Below are positions 9,290-17,339 of a stretch of DNA of 64,000 nucleotides, piece by piece. The DNA comes from Opitutaceae bacterium (GTDB lineage Bacteria > Verrucomicrobiota > Verrucomicrobiia > Opitutales > Opitutaceae), in NCBI GenBank assembly GCA_003164715.1, contig PLTZ01000005.1, forward strand, positions 257 to 64,256, written 5' to 3'. Every line of letters begins with the position of its first letter. Position 1 is the stretch's first letter. Made by a program: the position numbers and the translations under genes. Below the pieces are notes generated by a model that saw only the letters and a list, made by a program, of their open reading frames with translations, searched no databases and had not been told where the DNA came from.

Positions 9290-10012
9290 TTACAAGCTCA
9301 TCCGCTCCCGGAATTCCTGGGCCTGACGGCGGCTGAGCTCAATCTTCGCCCCGCCCTTCAGGTGGACGAGGAGCCCGCCGCTGAACCAGGGCTCGATCCG
9401 GTCTATCCACGAGATGTTGATGATCTGGCGGCGGTTGGCCCTGAAGAAGCACTTGGGGTCGAGGCGCTCCTCCATGGCGTTGAGCGAGCGGAAGAGCTGC
9501 GGCTGGGCGTCGCCAAAATGGACCCGCGTGTAGTTGCCCTCGCTCTCAAGGAGGCGGATCTGGCCCACCTCGACGAACCAGCACTTCTCCCCCTCGCGCA
9601 CGAAGACCCTGTCCTTCGCGTCCAGGCAGCCCGTCGGATCCTGTTTCGGGCTGGCCTCCTGCCGCTGCAGGCGCAGGCGGCCGATGGCCGCGGCGAGGCG
9701 CGCCGGGTCGACCGGCTTCAGGAGGTAGTCGAGCGCGTTGAGCTCGAACGCCTTCACCGCGAACTCGTCGTAGGCGGTCGTGAAGATGACCTGCGGCACG
9801 GGAGGCTCTAGCGACTCGAGGAACTCGATTCCGGTCTCGCCCGGCATCTGGACGTCCAGGAACAGGAGGTCGGGCTTGAGCGCGGCCATCTGCTCGCGGG
9901 CCTGCTTCGCCTGCGCGGCCTCGCCCGCGACCTGGATCTCAGGGAACGCGGCAAGCAGCCTGCGCAGCTCGCTGCGGGCAAGGCGCTCATCGTCGACGAG
10001 CAGCGCCTTCAT
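9290..10012 (-). CDS. LytTR-type response regulator
   Basis: This 240-residue protein has a receiver domain (residues 1-115) with the acidic pair D7-D8, phospho-acceptor D53 in LLFLDVQMPG and a conserved lysine in LLKPVDP. A LytTR DNA-binding domain follows (about 135-238, with ESEGNYTRVHF and FFRANRRQIINI). LytTR proteins bind direct repeats upstream of target promoters. Its start overlaps the kinase gene by ATGA. By analogy with NatR it may control the ABC transporter genes just downstream. That link is inferred from position only. Confidence 0.92.
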   Translation of the reverse strand: MKALLVDDERLARSELRRLLAAFPEIQVAGEAAQAKQAREQMAALKPDLLFLDVQMPGETGIEFLESLEPPVPQVIFTTAYDEFAVKAFELNALDYLLKPVDPARLAAAIGRLRLQRQEASPKQDPTGCLDAKDRVFVREGEKCWFVEVGQIRLLESEGNYTRVHFGDAQPQLFRSLNAMEERLDPKCFFRANRRQIINISWIDRIEPWFSGGLLVHLKGGAKIELSRRQAQEFRERMSL

Positions 10013-11127
10013 GAATGCGTCGGCAGCGGGATGATGGCTTCCGCAACCACGAGCGCCGGCTTTTCGGGACGAAGGCGCAGGGTGGCGCGCTCGCCGAAGA
10101 TGAGGCGAAGCCGCTCGGCGGCGTTGTGGAGCCCCACCCCGGTCGACGATGCGCGTACGCCCTCGGCGATCTCGCCCGGGTTGGAGACCTGGATCCGAAG
10201 GCTCCCGCCCTCCTTGCGAGCGATGATGGCGATCTCGCCCCCTTCCGGCCGCGGCGAGATGCCGTACTTGACCGCGTTCTCAACGAGCGTCTGGAGCAGC
10301 ATGGGGGGGATCGGCAGGTGGAGCGCCTCGGGCGCGATGTCGAGCCTCAGCCGCAGCCGCTCCTCGTGCCGGATCTGCTCCAGGGCGAGGTAGTCGTTGA
10401 CGACGCCGAGCTCGTCCTCGAAGGGGACGGTCTCCAGCTGGCCGCTCTGAAGCGAGTAGCGCAGCAGGTTGGCGAGGTGCGTCACCGCCTTGCGAGCGCG
10501 CTCGGGATCCTCATCAATCAGCGCGCGAAGCGAATTGAGCGAGTTGAAGATGAAGTGCGGGTTGACCTGCGATTTGAGCGCGCGCAGCTCGGCCTCCTTG
10601 ACGCTCGTCATCAGCTGGAAGCGCTCCACCTCCGAGCGGTTGAGGCGCTCAAAGACGTTGTAGAAGAAGTAGAGGCAGAGCCACGCCGAGAAGAACATGG
10701 CCCCGGAGCACTCGTCGGTCACCAGGATGAGGGCGATCGGGAACTTGGAGTTCCAGGGCAGGCCGATAACCCCATGGATCCAGACGTAGAGAAGCGCGTA
10801 CCAGACCGCCGAGAGCGCGAACGCCGTGGCGATGATCCTCGGGATGAGGGAGCGCCAGCCGAGCTGCTTCCATTTCCAGTGATCCATGATCGGGCGCAGG
10901 AAATGCGTAAGGAGCAAGCCCTCCGCCATGAGGATGCAGGTGATCGCGATCGACGTAGCGAGGTCCCACTTGGCGTCCGGATCGGGGAAGGAGACCGTCA
11001 TCCACACACTGAGAGCCAGGAGGCCCGTCCAGCCGATAGACTGGAAGAGTACATAGAGCTTCATCTTCGCCTGCTCGCGCTGGGCGGCGTCGCCTGACTG
11101 GAGGGAGATGTCCGCGGAGACTTCCAT
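10009..11127 (-). CDS. Sensor histidine kinase, LytS/YehU type (His_kinase PF06580)
   Basis: This is a roughly 372-residue membrane kinase. The N-terminal half has about four membrane segments (for example TGLLALSVWMTVSF, SIAITCILMAEGLLL, IIATAFALSAVWYALLYVWI and MFFSAWLCLYFFY). The cytoplasmic half has the phospho-acceptor histidine in LKSQVNPHFIFNSLNSLR, followed by an HATPase_c domain (MLLQTLVENAVKYGI and STGVGLHNAAERL). The ATG at 11127 is used; a GTG nine bases upstream is also possible. It forms a two-component pair with the overlapping LytTR regulator. No recognised ligand-binding domain is present, so sensing is probably through the membrane segments. Confidence 0.9.
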   Translation of the reverse strand: MEVSADISLQSGDAAQREQAKMKLYVLFQSIGWTGLLALSVWMTVSFPDPDAKWDLATSIAITCILMAEGLLLTHFLRPIMDHWKWKQLGWRSLIPRIIATAFALSAVWYALLYVWIHGVIGLPWNSKFPIALILVTDECSGAMFFSAWLCLYFFYNVFERLNRSEVERFQLMTSVKEAELRALKSQVNPHFIFNSLNSLRALIDEDPERARKAVTHLANLLRYSLQSGQLETVPFEDELGVVNDYLALEQIRHEERLRLRLDIAPEALHLPIPPMLLQTLVENAVKYGISPRPEGGEIAIIARKEGGSLRIQVSNPGEIAEGVRASSTGVGLHNAAERLRLIFGERATLRLRPEKPALVVAEAIIPLPTHS

Positions 11128-11233
11128 CAGTGTCACACTATGTCCCGGGGCCGGGCCGGCGGCAACCTTTGGACAAGCGGTCCGGCGGGCCGGATGGAAG
11201 GGTCCCCGGCGTTGAGAAGGGCTTGGGCGCGGG

Positions 11234-12112
11234 TCACGACCCGATCGGGTGCCAAGTCGTCTTCAGCTCGACAAAGTCCCGGATCGGCCCAAGCCCCTGC
11301 GCCGAGTCCGAAAACCATTCCTTGCCCGACCAGTCGGCGAAGCGCACCCGTTTGACGCTCGCCGCCGCGCCGAGCCGTAGCGCCTTCCTCTCGTCGGCTC
11401 CGGCGGCCGCGTAGACCGCGCGCAGGTGCGCGTGGGTGGCGAAGGTCGGCACGAGCTCCCGGCGGAAGCCGGTCAGGATGTTGACGACGCCTCCCGGCAG
11501 GTCGCTCGTCGCGAGCATCTCGCCCAGCAGGATCGCCGGGTACGGGACCTTCTCCGAGGCGAGCGCGACGACCGTGTTGCCGCTTGCGATCACGGGCGCC
11601 AGCATCGAGAGGAGGCCTAGGAGCGGGGGACTGTCCGGGGCGATGACGCCCACGACCCCCATTGGCTCCGTCACGGTGAAGTTGAAGTGCGCCGAAGCCA
11701 CCGGGTTCACGCTCCCCAGGAGCTGCTCGTACTTGTCGGCCCAGCCCGCGTAGTGGATCAGCCGGTCGACCCCGACCGCCATCCCCCTCGCGGCGTCGGC
11801 CTCGCGCGCCCCGAACCGCACGAGCGACGTGACGAGCTCCCCGCTGCGGGCCTCGAGCATCTCGGCGAGGCGGTAGAGGATCTGCGCGCGGTTGTACGGG
11901 CTGCGCCTCGCCCAGCCCGGCCCGGCCTTGGCCGCCGCCTCCACGGCGTTGCGCAGGTCCTTGCGCGTGCACTGGGGGATGTTGGCGAAGAACGCGCCGG
12001 TCGCGTCGCTCACCTTGAACGTCCGCGCGCTCTCCGACCTCACGAACGCGCCCCCGACGTAGACCTTGGGGGTCTTCGTCACGGGGATCCGGCCTGGGGA
12101 CGGCGGGCTCAT
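11234..12112 (-). CDS. Truncated aldehyde dehydrogenase-like protein without catalytic domain (ALDH16 C-terminal-like)
   Basis: This 292-residue protein matches only the coenzyme-binding half of an aldehyde dehydrogenase (VYVGGAFVRSESARTFKV, then VTEPMGVVGVIAPDSPPLLGLLSMLAPVIASGNTVVALAS and LPGGVVNILTG). It ends in a short oligomerisation-like tail (FVELKTTWHPIG). The middle segment carrying the catalytic cysteine and glutamate is absent. It overlaps the stop of the full-length ALDH gene by ATGA. Together the two products (494 + 292 residues) equal the two-domain layout of ALDH16, whose second domain also lacks the cysteine. A structural partner role is therefore more likely than decay. Confidence 0.85.
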   Translation of the reverse strand: MSPPSPGRIPVTKTPKVYVGGAFVRSESARTFKVSDATGAFFANIPQCTRKDLRNAVEAAAKAGPGWARRSPYNRAQILYRLAEMLEARSGELVTSLVRFGAREADAARGMAVGVDRLIHYAGWADKYEQLLGSVNPVASAHFNFTVTEPMGVVGVIAPDSPPLLGLLSMLAPVIASGNTVVALASEKVPYPAILLGEMLATSDLPGGVVNILTGFRRELVPTFATHAHLRAVYAAAGADERKALRLGAAASVKRVRFADWSGKEWFSDSAQGLGPIRDFVELKTTWHPIGS

Positions 12113-13593
12113 GCGAGGTGCGCGTAGTCGAGGAGGCCCTGGCGGCCGCCCTCGCGCCCGAAGCCGCTCTCCCTGTACCCTCCGAACGGCGAGGACGGGT
12201 CGAACTTGTTGAAGGTGTTGGCCCAGACGACGCCGGCCTTGAGCTCCGTCGACATCCTCAGGATCCGGGAGCCTTTGTCGGTCCAGACCCCGGCGCTCAG
12301 GCCGTAGGGCGTGTTGTTGGCCTTCTCGATCGCCTCGTCGACCGTGCGGAACGTGAGGATGGAGAGCACCGGACCGAAGATCTCCTCCCGCGCGATCCGG
12401 TGGCTCTGGGTGACCCTCGTGAAGAGCGTGGGGGGAAAGTAGTAGCCTCGCTCCGGAAGCCGGCACGGCGGCTGGTACATGAGGGCGCCCTCCCGGACGC
12501 CGCTCGCCACGAGCCGGCGGATCCGGCCCAGCTGCTCCCTCGAGTTGATGGCGCCCAGGTCCGTGTTCTTGTCGAGGGGGTCGCCGACCCTAAGGACGCG
12601 GATCCGGTTCCTGAGCTTGGAGATCACCTGCCCGGCCACCGGCTCGTGCACGAGGAGCCGCGAGCCCGCGCAGCAGACGTGGCCCTGGTTGAAGAAGATC
12701 CCGTTCACAATCCCCTCGACCGCCTGGTCGATCGGCGCGTCGTCGAACACGATGTTGGCCGCCTTGCCGCCGAGCTCCATCGTCATCTTCCGGTCGGTGC
12801 CGGCGAGCTGGCGCATGATCGCCTTGCCGACCTCGGTCGAGCCGGTGAAGGCCACCTTGGCCGCGCTCGGGTGCCCCATCACGGCGGCGCCCGTCTCCCC
12901 GGCCCCGGTCACGAAGTTGACGACCCCGGCCGGCAGCTCGGCGTCCTGGAGGATCTCGGCGAATTTCAGCGCCGTGATGGACGTCGTCTCGGCGGGCTTC
13001 AGCACGACGCAGTTGCCCATCGCGAGCGCCGGCGCGAGCTTCCAGGCGAGCATGAGGAGCGGGAAGTTCCAGGGGATGACCTGGCCCACGACGCCCAGCG
13101 GCCGGGCGATCCGCCCCGGGGCCACGTACTCCAGCTTGTCCGCCCAGCCCGCGTGGTAGAAGAAGTGGGCGGCCGCCATCGGGACGTCGAAATCGCGCGA
13201 CTCCCGGATCGGCTTGCCGCCGTCGAGCGTCTCGGCGACCGCGAACTCCCTCGCCCGGTCCTGGAGCAGCCGCGCGATCCGGTAGAGGTACTTGCCGCGC
13301 TCGCGCCCCGGCAGGGCGGCCCAGGCCTTGAAGGCGTCCGCGGCGGACCTGTACGCGGCGTCGACATCCGCCGGCCCGGCGAGCGCGATCTCGGCAAGCT
13401 TCGCCTCGTTCGCCGGGTTGATCGAGTCGAAGGTCCTCCCCGAGCGGGGCCGCACGAAGCGCCCTCCGATGAAGAGGTCATAGCGGGCCTTGAGCTTGGG
13501 GTCGGCCGTCTCCGGCGCGGGATCGAACTCCCACAGGTCCCCGAAGATGAGCCCGGAGCGCGGTCCCGAGGAGGTTTTCCTTGCTGAGGGCAT
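12109..13593 (-). CDS. Aldehyde dehydrogenase (ALDH16 N-terminal-like), catalytic
   Basis: This full-length 494-residue NAD-dependent aldehyde dehydrogenase has the substrate-channel and NAD motifs VGQVIPWNFPLLMLAWKLAPALAMG and VAFTGSTEVGK, the general base in MELGGKAAN, and the catalytic cysteine C307 in NQGHVCCAGSR. EEIFGPVLS follows near the C-terminus. It sits directly downstream of deoC. DeoC yields acetaldehyde plus glyceraldehyde-3-phosphate, so acetaldehyde oxidation to acetate is the simplest role. The gene runs without a gap into a second ALDH-like gene. Confidence 0.93.
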   Translation of the reverse strand: MPSARKTSSGPRSGLIFGDLWEFDPAPETADPKLKARYDLFIGGRFVRPRSGRTFDSINPANEAKLAEIALAGPADVDAAYRSAADAFKAWAALPGRERGKYLYRIARLLQDRAREFAVAETLDGGKPIRESRDFDVPMAAAHFFYHAGWADKLEYVAPGRIARPLGVVGQVIPWNFPLLMLAWKLAPALAMGNCVVLKPAETTSITALKFAEILQDAELPAGVVNFVTGAGETGAAVMGHPSAAKVAFTGSTEVGKAIMRQLAGTDRKMTMELGGKAANIVFDDAPIDQAVEGIVNGIFFNQGHVCCAGSRLLVHEPVAGQVISKLRNRIRVLRVGDPLDKNTDLGAINSREQLGRIRRLVASGVREGALMYQPPCRLPERGYYFPPTLFTRVTQSHRIAREEIFGPVLSILTFRTVDEAIEKANNTPYGLSAGVWTDKGSRILRMSTELKAGVVWANTFNKFDPSSPFGGYRESGFGREGGRQGLLDYAHLA

Positions 13594-13594
13594 C

Positions 13595-14530
13595 CTAGTA
13601 GCTCTCCGCGGCGTCGCTGAAATAGTACGGGGCCTGGTAGGCTCCGGTCTTCTCCTTCTCGATCTGCCTGAGCAGGTCGTTCAGGAGCGAGCTGGCGCCG
13701 AAGCGGTAGCGCCTGCGCGTCAGCCAGGCGTCGCCGAGGGTCTCCTTGACCGCGATCAGGAACTGGAGCGCCTGCTTCGCCGTCTTGATCCCCCCCGCCG
13801 GCTTCATCCCGATCGCGATGCCGGTGTCCAGGAAGAAGTCCCGGATCGCCTCGATCATGACCTGGTTGTTGGCGAGGGTGGCGTTGAGGGCCGTCTTTCC
13901 CGTGCTCGTCTTGATGAAGTCGCCGGGCCGCAGCACGCCCATCGCCAGGAACGACGCCATCCGGATGTTGTCGAAGGTCTCCAGCTCGCTCACCTCGAGG
14001 ATGACCTTCAAGGCCGCGGGCCCGCAGGCCTCGACGACCCCGGCGATCTCGTCCTGCACCCTCGAGTACTCCCCGGAGAGGAACGCACCCCGGTTGATGA
14101 CCATGTCGACCTCGTCGGCGCCGTCGGCCACCGCGCCCCGGACCTCGGAGAGCCGCGTCCGGTAGTGGGTCTGGCCCGAGGGGAAGGCGGTGGCGACCGA
14201 GGCCACCTTGACCCCGGAGCCGCCCACATGGGCCTTCGCGTGGCGCACCATGGACGGGTACACGCACACGGCGGCGACCGTGGGGATGTCCGGGTCGTCG
14301 TGGGGGCGCAGCGCCTTGCGGCACAGGGACTCGATCTTGCCGGGGGTGTCCTTGCCCTCGAGCGTCGTCAGGTCGGTCATCGAGACCGCGGTCCTTAGCC
14401 CCCAGACCTTCGACGCCTTCTTGATGCTGCGGGTCGCGAACTTCGCGACCCTCTCCTCCACGCCCACCTGGTCCACCGAGCCCACCTCGTCGAGGAGGCG
14501 CGCATGGGCCGTGTGGGGGGTCTGGGGCAT
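13595..14530 (-). CDS. deoC: Deoxyribose-phosphate aldolase
   Basis: This 311-residue class I aldolase splits 2-deoxyribose-5-phosphate into acetaldehyde and glyceraldehyde-3-phosphate. Key motifs are VAAVCVYPSMV, the active-site aspartate in ADEVDMVINRG, the Schiff-base lysine in FIKTSTGK, and GMKPAGGIKTAKQAL, which holds the second lysine. The N-terminal 50 residues make it longer than E. coli DeoC, as in the larger bacterial/animal type. The ATG at 14530 is preferred over a TTG-type start upstream. It leads the deoC-ALDH-ALDH unit; the ALDH start lies one base past its stop. Confidence 0.95.
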   Translation of the reverse strand: MPQTPHTAHARLLDEVGSVDQVGVEERVAKFATRSIKKASKVWGLRTAVSMTDLTTLEGKDTPGKIESLCRKALRPHDDPDIPTVAAVCVYPSMVRHAKAHVGGSGVKVASVATAFPSGQTHYRTRLSEVRGAVADGADEVDMVINRGAFLSGEYSRVQDEIAGVVEACGPAALKVILEVSELETFDNIRMASFLAMGVLRPGDFIKTSTGKTALNATLANNQVMIEAIRDFFLDTGIAIGMKPAGGIKTAKQALQFLIAVKETLGDAWLTRRRYRFGASSLLNDLLRQIEKEKTGAYQAPYYFSDAAESY

Positions 14531-14601
14531 CGCCGGACAATTGCTTCGAAACCCCCGCAAAACAATTGAAAAACGGCTCGGAGCGCGGCCATCCTACCCC
14601 C

Positions 14602-15321
14602 GTGATCACCCGAGCGGAACTCCAGCTGCTGCGGTCGCTCAGGGACAAGCGGCATCGCGAGGAGCTGGGCCTGTTTGCGGTAGAGGGGGAGAAGATCGTC
14701 TCGGAGCTCCTCGCCGCCGGCCACCTGTTCGAGAAGATCTATGCCACTTCCTCGTGGAAGGGCGAGAGGACCCACGAGATCGGCGAGGAGGAGATGGCGC
14801 GCGCGAGCCATTTCCCGACCCCATCGCCGGTGCTCGCGGTCGGCCGGATCCGGCGGGAGGCGCTCCAGGCGGGCGAGCTCGACCGCGGACTCACGCTCGC
14901 CCTCGACCAGGTGCAGGACCCGGGCAACGTGGGGACGATCCTGCGGATCGCGGACTGGTTCGGGCTCGACCGGGTCCTGCTGTCGCCGGGCTGCGCCGAC
15001 CTCCATTCGCAGAAGGTGATCCAAGCCAGCATGGGGTCCTTCGCCCGGGTGCGTGCGATCGTCGCGGAGCTGGGGACGGCCCTGGCCGGCGTCGGCGCCC
15101 CCGTGATCGGGTGCGCGCTCGAGGGGCGCGACGTCCACGGCCTCTGCGCAATGGCTGACGCCGTGGTCGTTATCGGGAGCGAGGGCCGGGGCCTCTCGGA
15201 CGAGGTGAGGGGTCTCCTCACCTTCACCGTCACCATACCCCGCAGGGGGAAGGCCGAGTCGCTGAACGCCGCGGTCGCCGCCGCGGTCGTCTGCGATAAC
15301 CTCCGCCGACCCGCAGGCTGA
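14602..15321 (+). CDS. TrmH/SpoU-family RNA 2'-O-methyltransferase
   Basis: This roughly 239-residue protein has an N-terminal SpoU substrate-binding domain (RDKRHREELGLFAVEGEKIVSELL) and a C-terminal SPOUT knot with the three family motifs: DQVQDPGNVGTILRIADWFG, VVVIGSEGRGLS and IPRRGKAESLNAAVAAAVV. It uses S-adenosylmethionine to methylate ribose in rRNA or tRNA. The GTG at 14602 gives the normal family N-terminus; an in-frame TTG at 14566 would add 12 residues. It is divergent from deoC, with about 70 bases between starts. The target nucleotide is unknown. Confidence 0.9.
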   Translation: MITRAELQLLRSLRDKRHREELGLFAVEGEKIVSELLAAGHLFEKIYATSSWKGERTHEIGEEEMARASHFPTPSPVLAVGRIRREALQAGELDRGLTLALDQVQDPGNVGTILRIADWFGLDRVLLSPGCADLHSQKVIQASMGSFARVRAIVAELGTALAGVGAPVIGCALEGRDVHGLCAMADAVVVIGSEGRGLSDEVRGLLTFTVTIPRRGKAESLNAAVAAAVVCDNLRRPAG

Positions 15322-15333
15322 CGCGCCGTGGGG

Positions 15334-15579
15334 CTATTTGTCGCTCTTGGGGCTGCTCCGGCTTCGGCCACCGCCGGCGCCAAGCATCAGGATCGCCCCG
15401 GCGACGACACCGATGGCGAACATGCCGAAGTAGATCTCCCAGGCATCTGTCGTGAGCTTCTTATCGAGCAGGATCGGGAAGTTGAAATCCGCGGCCTGCT
15501 TGTTGTAGGCGCCGATGTACAGGAACACGAACAGCGTCGCGAGGAACACGACAAGCTTGAGGATGACTTTGAAGCTCAT
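15334..15579 (-). CDS. Small LapA-like (DUF1049) membrane protein
   Basis: This 81-residue protein has two membrane segments: VILKLVVFLATLFVFLYIGAY near the N-terminus and IYFGMFAIGVVAGAILMLGA after a polar loop. The tail GGGRSRSSPKSDK is basic. The layout resembles the LapA/DUF1049 family, whose E. coli member assists lipopolysaccharide assembly. The loop with FNFPILL and the F-G-x-x-A-I pattern of the second helix fit. It lies 15 bases downstream of the MBL hydrolase gene on the same strand. The assignment is moderate because the protein is so short. Confidence 0.7.
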   Translation of the reverse strand: MSFKVILKLVVFLATLFVFLYIGAYNKQAADFNFPILLDKKLTTDAWEIYFGMFAIGVVAGAILMLGAGGGRSRSSPKSDK

Positions 15580-15594
15580 GGGGTTTAGGGTGGC

Positions 15595-16542
15595 TCAGGC
15601 TTTCGGTGCGGTCAATTCGTCGTATGCCGCCCCGAGGGCCATCCCCAGGCGGTTGGGCAGCGGCGTGTGGAAGTCGGGGAACCCGGGCATGTTCTCGACC
15701 GCGACCACCGTCGGCTTGTCGTGGCCGGCGGCAATCTCCTTCTCCACGCGCGCGAGGACGGCCGAGAGGAAGTCGCGCATGACCAGGAGGTCGTCGCGCC
15801 TGCCGGTGACGCCGAACTTCGAGCTGCCGTGGCCGAAGACGTAGACGGCGTCGGCCGGGTAGCTCGCGACCGAGTCCTCGAGCGACTTGATCCACCCGCG
15901 GATGCTCGCCCCGCCCGGCCGGTCCACGTAGGGATAGAGGCGGTTGAAGACCAGGTCGCCCATGTGGACGACGTTGGCCTTCTCGAAGATGACGACCGCG
16001 TCGCCCCCCGTGTGCGCCGGGCCCCGGAACTCCGCCGTGACAATCTCGCCGCCGAGCTGCCTGCGCCACACATCGGGGAACGTGGTGTCGGCGTAGACCT
16101 GGCGGGCGACGGATGCGGCGGGGTCGATCTTCGTCCCCTGCTCCTCGGCTCGCTTCGCCGCCTCGAACTGGAGCTTCGGCACGTTGGCATGGGCCACCAG
16201 CTCCCTTGACGCCGCCTTGAAGACCACGTTGCCCCCCGTGTGGTCCAGATGGTGGTGGGTGTTGATCGTCGCGTCGATCGTCCGGCTGCCGATGCCCGGG
16301 ATCCCCTTCAGGCAGATGAGGGCCGTGTCCGGGAACTGCGTGTCCACGACGGCGAGCGCCTCCTTGGACGCGAGCCACCCGATCGTGCCTCCCCGGCCGG
16401 TGAAGATGCCGACGTCGCGCCGCAGGGGCTGGAACTGGGTCGCCGAGACCGGGCCGGCCGCGGCCTGGGCCGCGGCCCTGCGGGCCAGCGCGGCGCCCGC
16501 AGAGAGGACGAGGGACAGGCGGATGAATTCGCGGCGGTTCAT
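15595..16542 (-). CDS. Tat-exported MBL-fold metallo-hydrolase
   Basis: This 315-residue protein begins with a twin-arginine signal (MNRREFIRLSLVLSAGAALA). The metallo-beta-lactamase fold has the metal motif HHHLDHTGG, the second ligand site in GPAHTGGDAVV and a third in the late VFGHGSSKFG segment. Export through Tat implies folding with metal before reaching the periplasm. It resembles periplasmic MBL proteins near quinoprotein or SoxH-type systems, but no such partners are nearby. The substrate is not determinable. Confidence 0.88.
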   Translation of the reverse strand: MNRREFIRLSLVLSAGAALARRAAAQAAAGPVSATQFQPLRRDVGIFTGRGGTIGWLASKEALAVVDTQFPDTALICLKGIPGIGSRTIDATINTHHHLDHTGGNVVFKAASRELVAHANVPKLQFEAAKRAEEQGTKIDPAASVARQVYADTTFPDVWRRQLGGEIVTAEFRGPAHTGGDAVVIFEKANVVHMGDLVFNRLYPYVDRPGGASIRGWIKSLEDSVASYPADAVYVFGHGSSKFGVTGRRDDLLVMRDFLSAVLARVEKEIAAGHDKPTVVAVENMPGFPDFHTPLPNRLGMALGAAYDELTAPKA

Positions 16543-16655
16543 GGATCGGTGTTTCGGATGCCCCCTGCCTAGGGCAAGAAGCCCCCGCGTTCAACACCCG
16601 TGTGGACGGGCGCGGGGCCTAAAAAGGCTGTAACAAAGGGCGCTGCGGGCGGTTA

Positions 16656-17339
16656 ATGGGGGAGTGCCCGAGACGCCGCCAAAGCCCCCCTGCCGACATG
16701 CTTCCCGCCCCCGAAATCCTTGTGCCCGCGATCTCTTCGGGGAATAAGTGGCGCCGACCCTTCGCCGTGGAAACCGAGGCCCCGCCATCCGATCATGAGC
16801 TCATGCTCGCCGTGCGCGACGGCGACCTGGACCGCTTGGGGGAGCTCTTTGAGCGCCACCACGGCCCCCTGTTCGGCTACCTCACCAAGCTGACGGGCAA
16901 CCGGTCCGCGGCCGAGGACATCTCGCAGATCGTCTTCCAGCGGATGCTCAAGTACCGCCACACGTACCGCGACGAGGGAAAGTTCACGTCGTGGATGTAC
17001 CACCTGGCCCGGCGCTGCGCCACGGACCACTACCGCAAGGCGACGTCCGCCCCGATCGCGGTCGACCCCTCGGACCTGGCGGCCCACGCCGACGAAGCGC
17101 GAAGCGCCGACGAGTCCGCCTCGCGCCGCGACGACCACGCCCTCCTGCAACGGGCGCTCAGCCGGCTGGACCGGGACGAGCGGGAGGTGCTGCTCCTCTC
17201 GCGCCTCCAGGAACTCTCGTTTGCGGAAGTGGCCCAGATTCTCGAATGCTCGGTCGGGGCCGCCCGGGTCCGCGCCCACCGGGCCCTGCGGGCGCTTCGC
17301 GACCACTATTTCAAGATGCAAAAGGAGCCGCTCACATGA
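16656..17339 (+). CDS. ECF-type RNA polymerase sigma factor
   Basis: The 227-residue reading contains sigma region 2 (LGELFERHHGPLFGYLTKLTGNRSAAEDISQIVFQRML) and region 4 (LDRDEREVLLLSRLQELSFAEVAQILECSVGAARVRAHRALRAL). The N-terminal 37 residues before VETEAPPSDHELM look non-conserved. A GTG at 16767 may therefore be the true start, although neither start has a clear ribosome site. Its stop overlaps the next gene (ATGA), which encodes a zinc-finger anti-sigma factor, the standard ECF pair. The DUF4097 gene follows and is a likely regulon member. Confidence 0.9.
   Translation: MGECPRRRQSPPADMLPAPEILVPAISSGNKWRRPFAVETEAPPSDHELMLAVRDGDLDRLGELFERHHGPLFGYLTKLTGNRSAAEDISQIVFQRMLKYRHTYRDEGKFTSWMYHLARRCATDHYRKATSAPIAVDPSDLAAHADEARSADESASRRDDHALLQRALSRLDRDEREVLLLSRLQELSFAEVAQILECSVGAARVRAHRALRALRDHYFKMQKEPLT

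Noticed and set aside
8624-9811. 395-codon plus-strand frame across the ABC ATPase and regulator
   Set aside because: It spans two real minus-strand genes and their gap without any domain.
11234-12112. Truncated ALDH gene as a decaying pseudogene
   Set aside because: The frame is intact with an exact ATGA overlap and a conserved-looking C-terminal tail, fitting an ALDH16 second domain better than decay.
12118-13587. 489-codon plus-strand frame opposite the aldehyde dehydrogenase
   Set aside because: Antisense shadow of a clearly recognised ALDH gene; the composition is typical of GC-rich shadows.
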